From Syntrophaceae bacterium UBA4059 (GTDB taxonomy: Bacteria; Desulfobacterota; Syntrophia; Syntrophales; Smithellaceae): a stretch of DNA of 21,680 nucleotides. Where the stretch lies: contig DFZJ01000051.1 in assembly GCA_002382045.1 (NCBI GenBank), positions 8,723 to 30,402 on the forward strand, read 5' to 3'. The notes under the pieces were generated by a model that worked only from the letters and a program-made list of their open reading frames with translations, ran no database searches and was not told the origin of the DNA. Below, piece after piece: positions 15,269 to 21,680 of the stretch. The position numbers were made by a program, and so were the translations under genes. The first letter of the stretch is position 1. The number at the start of each line of letters is the position of its first letter.

Positions 15269-18200
15269 ATGAAGCACTCAAATTTCGTCCATCTGCACGT
15301 TCATACACAATACAGCCTTCTCGACGGTATGATCCGTCTGGATGACCTGTTCAAAAAGGCCAAAGAATTCGCAATGCCGGCAATGGCCATCACGGATCAT
15401 GGCAATATGTTTGGCGCGATTGATTTTTACAAACAAGCCTATGCCAACGGCATTAAGCCGATTATCGGCTGCGAACTCTATGTCGCGCCCCGGAGTCGTT
15501 TTGATAAAACGGCATCTTCCATCGGGGAAGCCACACGTCATTTAGTCGTTCTCGTCAAAAACATGCAGGGTTATAAAAATCTGATGAAGCTGACCTCTGC
15601 CGCTCATATAGAAGGTTTTTATTACCGGCCACGTGTGGATAAAGGTCTGCTTAAACAATATTCAGAGGGCCTTATCGCTTCAAGTGCCTGTCTTCATGGT
15701 GAGATAGCTGCCCATATCGTTCGGGGCAATATGGAAGAAGCCAGGAAATCCGCCCGTGAATATCTGGAAATTTTCGGTGAAGATAATTTTTATCTGGAAT
15801 TGATGGAAAACGGCATTTCCGACCAGAAAATCGCCAACCAGGGTTTAATTGAACTGAGCAAAGAGCTGTCCATTCCGCTCATCGCCACCAATGACTGCCA
15901 TTACCTGAATGCCGACCATGCCGAGGCGCACAATATCCTTTTGTGTATCCAGACAGGGAAAACCATTGAAGACAGCGACCGGATGTCGATGGCATCGGAT
16001 CACTTTTATGTCAAATCCCCGGAGGAAATGCAGAAACACTTTGCCGCAACTCCTGAAGCGATTACCAATACAGTGAGAATTGCGGAGCGCTGTAACCTGA
16101 ATTTTGAATTCGGGAAATTCTATTTGCCTAAATTTCAGGTTAACAACCCCGAAGAAACCCTTGAGGAATATCTGGACCGTAAAGCGGTGGAAGGGCTGGA
16201 AAAACTTCTACCGAGTATCATGAAGTACCAAAAGGAAGACAAGGAGGTTGTCCGGGAAAAATATTTCAAGCGCCTGCGTTTAGAGCTTGAAATTATTAAA
16301 AAAATGGGTTTTGCAGGGTATTTTTTGATCGTTTCTGATTTCATCAAGCACGCTAAACATAATGATGTTCCTGTCGGTCCCGGACGAGGTTCCGCCGCAG
16401 GCAGCCTGGTGGCCTATGCTATTCGTATTACCGATATCGATCCCCTTCGCTACGGCCTTTTCTTTGAACGATTTTTAAATCCGGATCGTATCAGCATGCC
16501 TGATATTGATATTGATTTCTGTCAGGAGCGACGTGGTGAAATCATTAAATATGTCACGGAGAGATACGGCAAGGATAAAGTTACGCAAATCTGCACGTTC
16601 GGGAAAATGATGGCGAAAGGCGTAATCCGGGATGTCGGACGTGCCATGAATATTCCCTATGGCGAAGTGGACCGCATCGCGAAACTGGTTCCTTCCACTG
16701 TTTTGAATATTAAGTTGGAAGAAGCTTTTAAAATGGAACCACGATTTGCTGAAGAACAAAAGAAGAACCCGCAGATCGCCAAACTATTATCATTATCATT
16801 GATTCTCGAGGGGCTCAACCGCCATTCATCGGTTCACGCTGCCGGCGTGGTGATTTCGGATGTTCCACTGGTAGAACGTGTGCCGCTGTTTAAACCGAAA
16901 GACGATATCGTTTCACAGTATTCCATGAAGGATATTGAAGCCGTCGGCATGACCAAATTTGATTTCCTAGGGCTAAAAACTCTGACCGTGATCAGAAATG
17001 CCATAAATTTTATTAAGGAATCAAAAGGTATTGATATTGATATTAATGACTTACCACTTGATGATGTCGAAACCTATCAATTGTTGATGAAAGGCGATAC
17101 AGACGGCGTATTCCAATTGGAAAGTTCCGGCATGAAGGACATTATGGTCAACATGAAGCCTGACTGCATTGAGGATGTCATGGCGTTGCTTGCCATCTAT
17201 CGCCCCGGGCCGATGAAAATGGTGCCGGAATTTATTGCGCGAAAGCAGGGTAAAACAAAAATTACCTATGATTTACCCCAACTCGAACCCATTCTAAAAG
17301 AGACTTACGGCATCATTTTGTATCAGGAACAGGTCATGCAAATTGCCAATGTGATCGGTGGCTACACCATGGCCCAGGCCGATACGTTGCGCAAAATGAT
17401 GGGGAAAAAGCAAGTTTCGGCGATGGAAAAAGAGAAACCAAAATTTCTCGAAGGCGCAAAAAAACAAAAAATTAATGAAGACATAGCTAGAATCATCTGG
17501 GAACAGATGGAAACTTTTGCCGAATATGGCTTTAACAAGTCCCACAGTGCCGCTTATTCCATCATCACCTATCAAACGGCCTATCTAAAAGCGCATTATC
17601 CCGTTGCTTTTATGGCGGCACTCCTCACCTCGGAAAAAGATAACCGCGATAAGATTATCAAACATATGACCAACTGCAAGGAAATGGGCATCAATATTCT
17701 GCCGCCGGACATGAATGAATCGAAAAAAGATTTCAGTGTATCCGGGGATAATATCCGTTTCGGACTGGCCGCTGTAAAAAATGTCGGAGAAGCGGCGATA
17801 GAATCAATCATTGCCATGAGGACAGATGCAAAGTTTACCTCCTTCATGGATTTTCTTAGCCGTGTCGATCTGCGCAAGGTCAATAAAAGGGTCATTGAAA
17901 GTCTGATTAAATGCGGCGCTTTTGATAGTCTGGGTTATTACCGTCGTCAGCTCATGGATTGCCTGGATCAGGCAATGGAGGAGGCACAGCGTAAACAAAG
18001 GGAATTATTAAGTAATCAGGCAAGTATTTTTGACCAGCTGGACACGGGGAATCCATCCGGAATAGACAGCGGAACATCTTTTCAGATTCCAAATCTTCCG
18101 GAATGGGATCGTAAAGAACTGCTTTCCATCGAAAAAGACACCCTTGGTTTTTATATTACAGGACATCCTTTGCATGGGTATGCTGATAAATTAAAATTTG

Positions 18201-18739
18201 TTACCAATGCTAATTCCAGTTCGATTGGCACGAAACAGGACAAAGACACGATCACCATTGCGGGAGTCATCAGCACACTTACGGAGAGGCTAACCAAGAA
18301 AAAAGATATAATGTGCAATATTGTCCTGGAAGATCTCCATGGATCAGTAGGCATCATCTTCTGGGCCGATGTTTACAGGAAATTTTATGAGCTGCTTCAT
18401 GCTGATGAGCCGGTAGTCATTTCCGGAACGATTGATATCGGCGACGAATCTCTTAAAATCATTGCTCAGGAGGTCAGTCCCCTGACTAAGGCTCTTGAGA
18501 ATCCCTATAAACAAGTTCGATTCATGATTAATACAGAGAAAACATCGCCGGAAGACATCAAAATGCTTTATGACACCGTTAAGAAATATAACGGTAAATA
18601 CGAAGGTTACATACATATCCTTAATGAAAATAGTGAAACAATCGTAAGGCTTGGAGAAGGGACCAGAATCGATATTTGCGACCGGCTGCGCCGGGAAGCA
18701 GACGGCATATTAGGGGAGGGCGCTACCGTTTATTGTTAA
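15269..18739 (+). CDS. dnaE: DNA polymerase III alpha subunit (replicative polymerase)
   Basis: The 1156-residue catalytic subunit of the replicase. The N-terminal PHP domain (about 5-280) keeps what appear to be all nine metal ligands (H10, H12, D19, H44, E69, H91, C141, D209, H211), several of which E. coli has lost, so it may retain PHP proofreading exonuclease activity. The polymerase core shows VGPGRGSAAGSLVAYA and catalytic aspartates D412 and D414 in PDIDIDF, plus D565 in KFDFLGLKTL. Further on are the tandem helix-hairpin-helix region (about 795-900), an internal beta-clamp-binding motif QASIF (917-921), and an OB fold (about 993-1072). The ATG lies 6 nt after the guaB stop, with only a weak Shine-Dalgarno. 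Length matches DnaE1 enzymes of about 1160 residues. The UPF0280 gene follows after 3 nt. Confidence 0.97.
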   Translation: MKHSNFVHLHVHTQYSLLDGMIRLDDLFKKAKEFAMPAMAITDHGNMFGAIDFYKQAYANGIKPIIGCELYVAPRSRFDKTASSIGEATRHLVVLVKNMQGYKNLMKLTSAAHIEGFYYRPRVDKGLLKQYSEGLIASSACLHGEIAAHIVRGNMEEARKSAREYLEIFGEDNFYLELMENGISDQKIANQGLIELSKELSIPLIATNDCHYLNADHAEAHNILLCIQTGKTIEDSDRMSMASDHFYVKSPEEMQKHFAATPEAITNTVRIAERCNLNFEFGKFYLPKFQVNNPEETLEEYLDRKAVEGLEKLLPSIMKYQKEDKEVVREKYFKRLRLELEIIKKMGFAGYFLIVSDFIKHAKHNDVPVGPGRGSAAGSLVAYAIRITDIDPLRYGLFFERFLNPDRISMPDIDIDFCQERRGEIIKYVTERYGKDKVTQICTFGKMMAKGVIRDVGRAMNIPYGEVDRIAKLVPSTVLNIKLEEAFKMEPRFAEEQKKNPQIAKLLSLSLILEGLNRHSSVHAAGVVISDVPLVERVPLFKPKDDIVSQYSMKDIEAVGMTKFDFLGLKTLTVIRNAINFIKESKGIDIDINDLPLDDVETYQLLMKGDTDGVFQLESSGMKDIMVNMKPDCIEDVMALLAIYRPGPMKMVPEFIARKQGKTKITYDLPQLEPILKETYGIILYQEQVMQIANVIGGYTMAQADTLRKMMGKKQVSAMEKEKPKFLEGAKKQKINEDIARIIWEQMETFAEYGFNKSHSAAYSIITYQTAYLKAHYPVAFMAALLTSEKDNRDKIIKHMTNCKEMGINILPPDMNESKKDFSVSGDNIRFGLAAVKNVGEAAIESIIAMRTDAKFTSFMDFLSRVDLRKVNKRVIESLIKCGAFDSLGYYRRQLMDCLDQAMEEAQRKQRELLSNQASIFDQLDTGNPSGIDSGTSFQIPNLPEWDRKELLSIEKDTLGFYITGHPLHGYADKLKFVTNANSSSIGTKQDKDTITIAGVISTLTERLTKKKDIMCNIVLEDLHGSVGIIFWADVYRKFYELLHADEPVVISGTIDIGDESLKIIAQEVSPLTKALENPYKQVRFMINTEKTSPEDIKMLYDTVKKYNGKYEGYIHILNENSETIVRLGEGTRIDICDRLRREADGILGEGATVYC

Positions 18740-18742
18740 AAT

Positions 18743-19462
18743 ATGTCACATGAGGAAAGAACATATAGGTCATTAATTAATAAAGATAATCTTAATATAT
18801 ATAACGTAATGATATGCGAAAGCGATCTGTTGATAAGTTCGGATGTAAATCTGGCCGATTCAGCTGAAAAATCATTAATCAAACATCGTCACGCTTTAGA
18901 AAGCTACATTAAAATCCATCCTGAATTCAGAACGTCACTTCTGCCACTTCCCGAAGATAATTTAGCGCCACAGATTATCAGGGCGATGATCGCCAAATCA
19001 AAACTCTGCGGCGTGGGGCCGATGGCCTCGGTTGCGGGTGCTGTGTCTGAATTTGTTGGTAACGACCTTCTGAACCAGACGGAAAACCTCATTATCGAAA
19101 ATGGCGGCGATATTTTTCTACACGCTAACAAAAAGTTGACTGTTGGCATTTACGCCGGAGAATCTACATTAAGTTATCATATTAAATTACTTGTAAAACC
19201 AGAAGATACGCCACTTGGTATTTGTACATCGTCTGCCACCGTTGGACCTTCGTTGAGCTTTGGAAAGGCTGATGCGGTATGCGTCATTTCAAAATCCGCA
19301 ACACTGGCGGATGCCGCGGCATCCGCAGTGGGTAACCGTGTAAAAAGTAAAAAGGACATAAAGCCCGCATTAGATTACGGAATAAAGATACCAGGTATCA
19401 AGGGAATTATCATCATTTGCGGTAATAACATGGGCGCAACGGGGAATGTGGAGTTTATATGA
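18743..19462 (+). CDS. UPF0280 family protein (ApbE-like fold), function unknown
   Basis: The 239-residue product matches the UPF0280 pattern: an early conserved TYR, the ESDLLIS strand, GVGPMASVAGAVSE (90-103), IIENGGDIFLH (117-127), GICTSSATVGPSLSFG (159-174) and TLADAAASAVGNRV (187-200). The GGD segment and the alanine-rich ADAAASAVG block recall ApbE flavin transferases, but I do not see a complete ApbE metal/flavin site, so activity is unproven. Members are known from methanogens and some anaerobic bacteria; no role is established to my knowledge. It is soluble, with no signal peptide. The ATG is 3 nt after the dnaE stop and lacks a good Shine-Dalgarno, which suggests coupling to dnaE translation. 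It is the last gene of the run and converges with the dnaJ-type gene. Confidence 0.85.
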   Translation: MSHEERTYRSLINKDNLNIYNVMICESDLLISSDVNLADSAEKSLIKHRHALESYIKIHPEFRTSLLPLPEDNLAPQIIRAMIAKSKLCGVGPMASVAGAVSEFVGNDLLNQTENLIIENGGDIFLHANKKLTVGIYAGESTLSYHIKLLVKPEDTPLGICTSSATVGPSLSFGKADAVCVISKSATLADAAASAVGNRVKSKKDIKPALDYGIKIPGIKGIIIICGNNMGATGNVEFI

Positions 19463-19570
19463 ACTTAAAACCTTTCCTAAATGAACAAAAATCATTCCAT
19501 GTAGACATAACATATCTTATAAGACATTACATTAAAATTATTTCATTGTTCTATCATTTTTTTCAGTCAT
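19463..19570. other. AT-rich gap between convergent genes
   Basis: 108 nt separate the UPF0280 stop from the stop of the co-chaperone gene. It contains a 10-bp AT-rich palindrome TCTTATAAGA (19515-19524) and a short AATGA/TCATT stem (19480-19496). Neither is GC-rich enough or followed by a clear T-run to be called an intrinsic terminator, although both flanking transcripts should end here. Confidence 0.5.
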
Positions 19571-20527
19571 TTAAATTCCATCTTCCGCGAGTTGTTCCAT
19601 GATCTTAATTTGTTTGTCCGTTAGTTTTTTGGGAACCTCAATATTAATTTTTACATATTGATCGCCTTTGATTCCGCCTTTGAGTCCGGGGACTCCAAAA
19701 CCCTTCATCCTTATTTTTGTATTGTTTTGCGTGCCGGGGGCAATTTTTAATCTTTTTGATGTTCCGTCCAGCGTGGGAACATCTATGGTAGTTCCCAAAG
19801 CAGCTTGAGTAAATTTTATCGTCTTTTCGATATAAAGATCATTACCGTCGCGGGCGAAGATTGGATGAGGCAATACATTAATATTTAAGTATAAATCACC
19901 ATTTGAACCGCCATTGTAGCCGGGCAGTCCTTTTCCAGGCAGTCTCAATTTTTTACCCGTGCTGATTCCGGAAGGTATTTTTACGCTGATATCTTCAATA
20001 CGATTTTCCATTTGCAGGGAAATTTTTTTATCCGCGCCAAAAACAGATTCTTCTAATGATATTGATAAATTGTATTCGACATCCTGTCCTTTTTGTGGCA
20101 TATTCGCATGCTGTCTGCCACCGCCGCCCATGCCACCGAATATGCTGGCGAAGGGGTCGTCATAATCTTGCTGACCACCGCCTCTTCTACCCGTGCGAAA
20201 AGTTGTTCTGCCTCCCCCTCTTCCGCCGCCAAAACCAAACCCCCGCAATATTTCATCCAGATCAAAGTTCCGAAAAATGTCCTCCTGGGTATACTGCTGA
20301 CGAAATTGATCGGCAGAGCCGAATTGATCGTACTGCTCACGCTTTTTTTCATCACTCAAAACAGCGTAAGCTTCGCTGATTTTTTTAAATTTTTCTTCGG
20401 CTGCTGATTTATTGGTGGGATTCTTATCGGGATGCCACTTAACGGCCAATTTACGATAAGCTTTTTTAATTTCATCGGCCGATGCTTTTTTATCGACGCC
20501 AAGAACCTGATAGTAATCTTCTGCCAT
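19571..20527 (-). CDS. cbpA: DnaJ/CbpA-type J-domain co-chaperone (no zinc finger)
   Basis: A J-domain protein that should stimulate the ATPase of DnaK (Hsp70) and deliver unfolded clients. The 318 residues comprise the J domain (about 4-70) with its essential HPD motif at 32-34 (KWHPDKN), a Gly/Phe/Arg-rich linker (about 90-140, with FGFGGGRGGG and FGGMGGGG), and two C-terminal substrate-binding beta domains (about 148-310; GKKLRLPGKGLPG, LPHPIFARDGNDLY, RMKGFGVPG). The CxxCxGxG zinc-finger repeats of true DnaJ are absent, so this is a class B or CbpA-like protein rather than the main DnaJ. AAGGTG stands 5 nt before the ATG. It starts 33 nt after iorB and may be read through from it. No dnaK or grpE is nearby, and the gene symbol rests on architecture only. 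Confidence 0.93.
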   Translation of the reverse strand: MAEDYYQVLGVDKKASADEIKKAYRKLAVKWHPDKNPTNKSAAEEKFKKISEAYAVLSDEKKREQYDQFGSADQFRQQYTQEDIFRNFDLDEILRGFGFGGGRGGGRTTFRTGRRGGGQQDYDDPFASIFGGMGGGGRQHANMPQKGQDVEYNLSISLEESVFGADKKISLQMENRIEDISVKIPSGISTGKKLRLPGKGLPGYNGGSNGDLYLNINVLPHPIFARDGNDLYIEKTIKFTQAALGTTIDVPTLDGTSKRLKIAPGTQNNTKIRMKGFGVPGLKGGIKGDQYVKINIEVPKKLTDKQIKIMEQLAEDGI

Positions 20528-20560
20528 AGTTTCACCTTGTTAAGAGTTATTTGCGATAAT

Positions 20561-21142
20561 TTAAGCAGCAATTCCCATTTGAAAAGCATCCAGATTCAAT
20601 TTAACCAATTTTTGCGGAAAGGATTTTTTAATGACACTTTCCCAAATAGATTTATCTACTTTCACTAAATTGGATACGGCGCCCAGTAAAACAACATTGG
20701 CTGCCTTAATATTGCCGGCTTTCAGCGCCAGATCAGCAGCATTAAATGCGATGACTCTAGGATAATGTTTCTTTAAGAATCCAATAACATCATCAGGATA
20801 CGTTGCATCACCCATATTAACGGACGGGGGGTAGATTTCTTCCGTATTGACAATAATAGATGCGTCCTTGTTTAAATATTTCAGATAGCGCAACGCTTCC
20901 ATTTTTTCAAAGGAGATAAGGATTTCGCCACTTCCGGCCTCTGCTAATGGTGAATAGACCTTCACGCCATAACGTACGTCGCTGTTCACACAGCCACCCC
21001 GTTGCGCCATGCCGTGGACTTCACTTTTTTTTACATCAAAACCCGCTTCCATCATAGCCATACACATGATATCACTGGCTCTTAAAATTCCCTGACCGCC
21101 GACTCCGGCAAATAATATACTGTGAACTTTTGAATCGATCAT
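20561..21142 (-). CDS. iorB: Indolepyruvate:ferredoxin oxidoreductase, beta subunit
   Basis: IorB is the small subunit of an oxygen-sensitive enzyme that oxidatively decarboxylates aryl pyruvates (from Trp, Phe and Tyr transamination) to aryl-acetyl-CoA while reducing ferredoxin. The 193-residue protein is the typical 2-oxoacid:acceptor oxidoreductase gamma-type domain: FAGVGGQGILRASD (about 11-24), then SEVHGMAQRGGCVNSDVRYG (about 40-59) and a C-terminal dinucleotide-fold half with NVVLLGAVSNLV. The ATG lies 17 nt after the iorA stop, with AAGGGA upstream, consistent with an iorA-iorB operon. Aryl versus branched-chain substrate cannot be settled from sequence by eye. Confidence 0.92.
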   Translation of the reverse strand: MIDSKVHSILFAGVGGQGILRASDIMCMAMMEAGFDVKKSEVHGMAQRGGCVNSDVRYGVKVYSPLAEAGSGEILISFEKMEALRYLKYLNKDASIIVNTEEIYPPSVNMGDATYPDDVIGFLKKHYPRVIAFNAADLALKAGNIKAANVVLLGAVSNLVKVDKSIWESVIKKSFPQKLVKLNLDAFQMGIAA

Positions 21143-21159
21143 CGAGGCTTCCCTTTTCT

Positions 21160-21680
21160 TTACCTGATTGCGCTGAATTTACAGACCTGAGCGCATAAAC
21201 CGCAACCATTACAAAATGTTTCATCAATTACCGCGATACCTTTGCGCTTGGATCCTTCTTTGGTGACGCCTTCTTTCCAGGCAATCGGTGGACAATTTAA
21301 CCCAAGGCATGATTTGCAGCCTTCACATTTATCCGCGTCAATTTTCATTGGAGGAACAGGCTTCATATTTGCCCGTTTGAAAAGGACACAAGGACTCTGT
21401 GAAATAATAACAGACGGACCGTTACTGGCTAGTTCATCCTTAATCGCGCTTTGAGCTTCCTTTATGTTGTTTGGATTGATAACCCTTATATTTTCTATTC
21501 CTAGAGCAGATACTAAAACATTTAGATTAATTTTTTTTGCATCTTTCCCCATCAAGGTATAGCCGGTGCCCGGATGCTCCTGCATGCCGGTCATGGCTGT
21601 TGTACTGTTATCTAAAATAATAATAAGCGCATCACTATTATTGTAAGCCATATTCAAGAGTGAAGTAATTCCGGAATGCA
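21160..21680 (-). CDS. iorA: Indolepyruvate:ferredoxin oxidoreductase, alpha subunit, C-terminal part (5' end outside the window)
   Basis: The frame is open to the right edge, so only about the last 173 codons of a protein usually around 600 residues long are seen; a TTG at 21657 lies inside the frame. At the edge HSGITSLLN leads into the thiamine-diphosphate-domain signature DNSTTAMTGMQEHPGTG. The C-terminus is a ferredoxin-like domain with two cysteine sets, CEGCKSCLGLNC followed by P, and CNGCGLCAQVCKF, each expected to hold a [4Fe-4S] cluster passing electrons to ferredoxin. The first set has the four-residue gap before its last Cys that I associate with IorA. The protein ends a few residues after the second set, as in the family. 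iorB follows 17 nt downstream. Confidence 0.93.
   Translation of the reverse strand, partial: HSGITSLLNMAYNNSDALIIILDNSTTAMTGMQEHPGTGYTLMGKDAKKINLNVLVSALGIENIRVINPNNIKEAQSAIKDELASNGPSVIISQSPCVLFKRANMKPVPPMKIDADKCEGCKSCLGLNCPPIAWKEGVTKEGSKRKGIAVIDETFCNGCGLCAQVCKFSAIR

Noticed and set aside
17028..17052. Repeated GATATT units inside dnaE
   Set aside because: They encode an ordinary IDIDIN stretch in an ungapped family alignment by eye; simple codon repetition rather than a functional repeat.
19480..19496. AATGA/TCATT stem in the gap between UPF0280 and the J-domain gene as a terminator
   Set aside because: Five weak pairs and no T-run on either strand.

Overview
This window reads as an ordinary, densely packed stretch of a bacterial chromosome, most likely from an anaerobic deltaproteobacterium (Desulfobacterota; Syntrophus/Smithella-like would fit). 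That placement is inference from gene content: an indolepyruvate:ferredoxin oxidoreductase (IorAB) typical of anaerobes, a phoH-pgpH-ybeY block, a periplasmic pair of M16 peptidase-like proteins, a three-LysM MltD-type transglycosylase and a UPF0280 protein. Base composition looks slightly AT-rich by eye but was not counted. There are sixteen protein genes, no rRNA or tRNA genes, no insertion sequences and no CRISPR. No stretch of 300 bases lacks a gene.

Layout. (1) 1-3011, plus strand: the 3' part of prfB (release factor 2), then an MltD-like lytic transglycosylase. (2) 3026-12705, minus strand, read right to left: a B12-type radical SAM protein, a small two-helix membrane protein, an HxxEH M16 peptidase, its non-catalytic M16 partner and an M20 metallohydrolase, followed after 131 nt by a second unit of phoH, a 7TM-HD phosphohydrolase (PgpH type) and ybeY. 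(3) 12864-19462, plus strand: dtd, a DUF1285-like gene, guaB, dnaE and a UPF0280 gene, packed so tightly (3-26 nt gaps) that one transcript is likely. (4) 19571-21680, minus strand: iorA (5' end beyond the window), iorB and a CbpA/DnaJ-type co-chaperone.

How the genes fit together. phoH-pgpH-ybeY combines RNA/ribosome maintenance (YbeY, PhoH) with probable cyclic-di-AMP hydrolysis (PgpH), in the same gene order as in Bacillus. The dtd-dnaE unit mixes translation quality control, GTP synthesis and the replicative polymerase. The two M16 proteins carry complementary halves of an active site, so they are expected to work as one periplasmic heterodimer. IorAB oxidises aryl pyruvates and reduces ferredoxin.

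I found no convincing new system. The most system-like group is radical SAM, small membrane protein, M16 pair and M20 (6893-12705), which superficially resembles RiPP maturation loci but lacks a recognisable precursor and a SPASM domain. Other points of interest are an apparently complete metal site in the PHP domain of DnaE, the orphan UPF0280 gene next to dnaE, and a perfect inverted repeat upstream of the phoH promoter.
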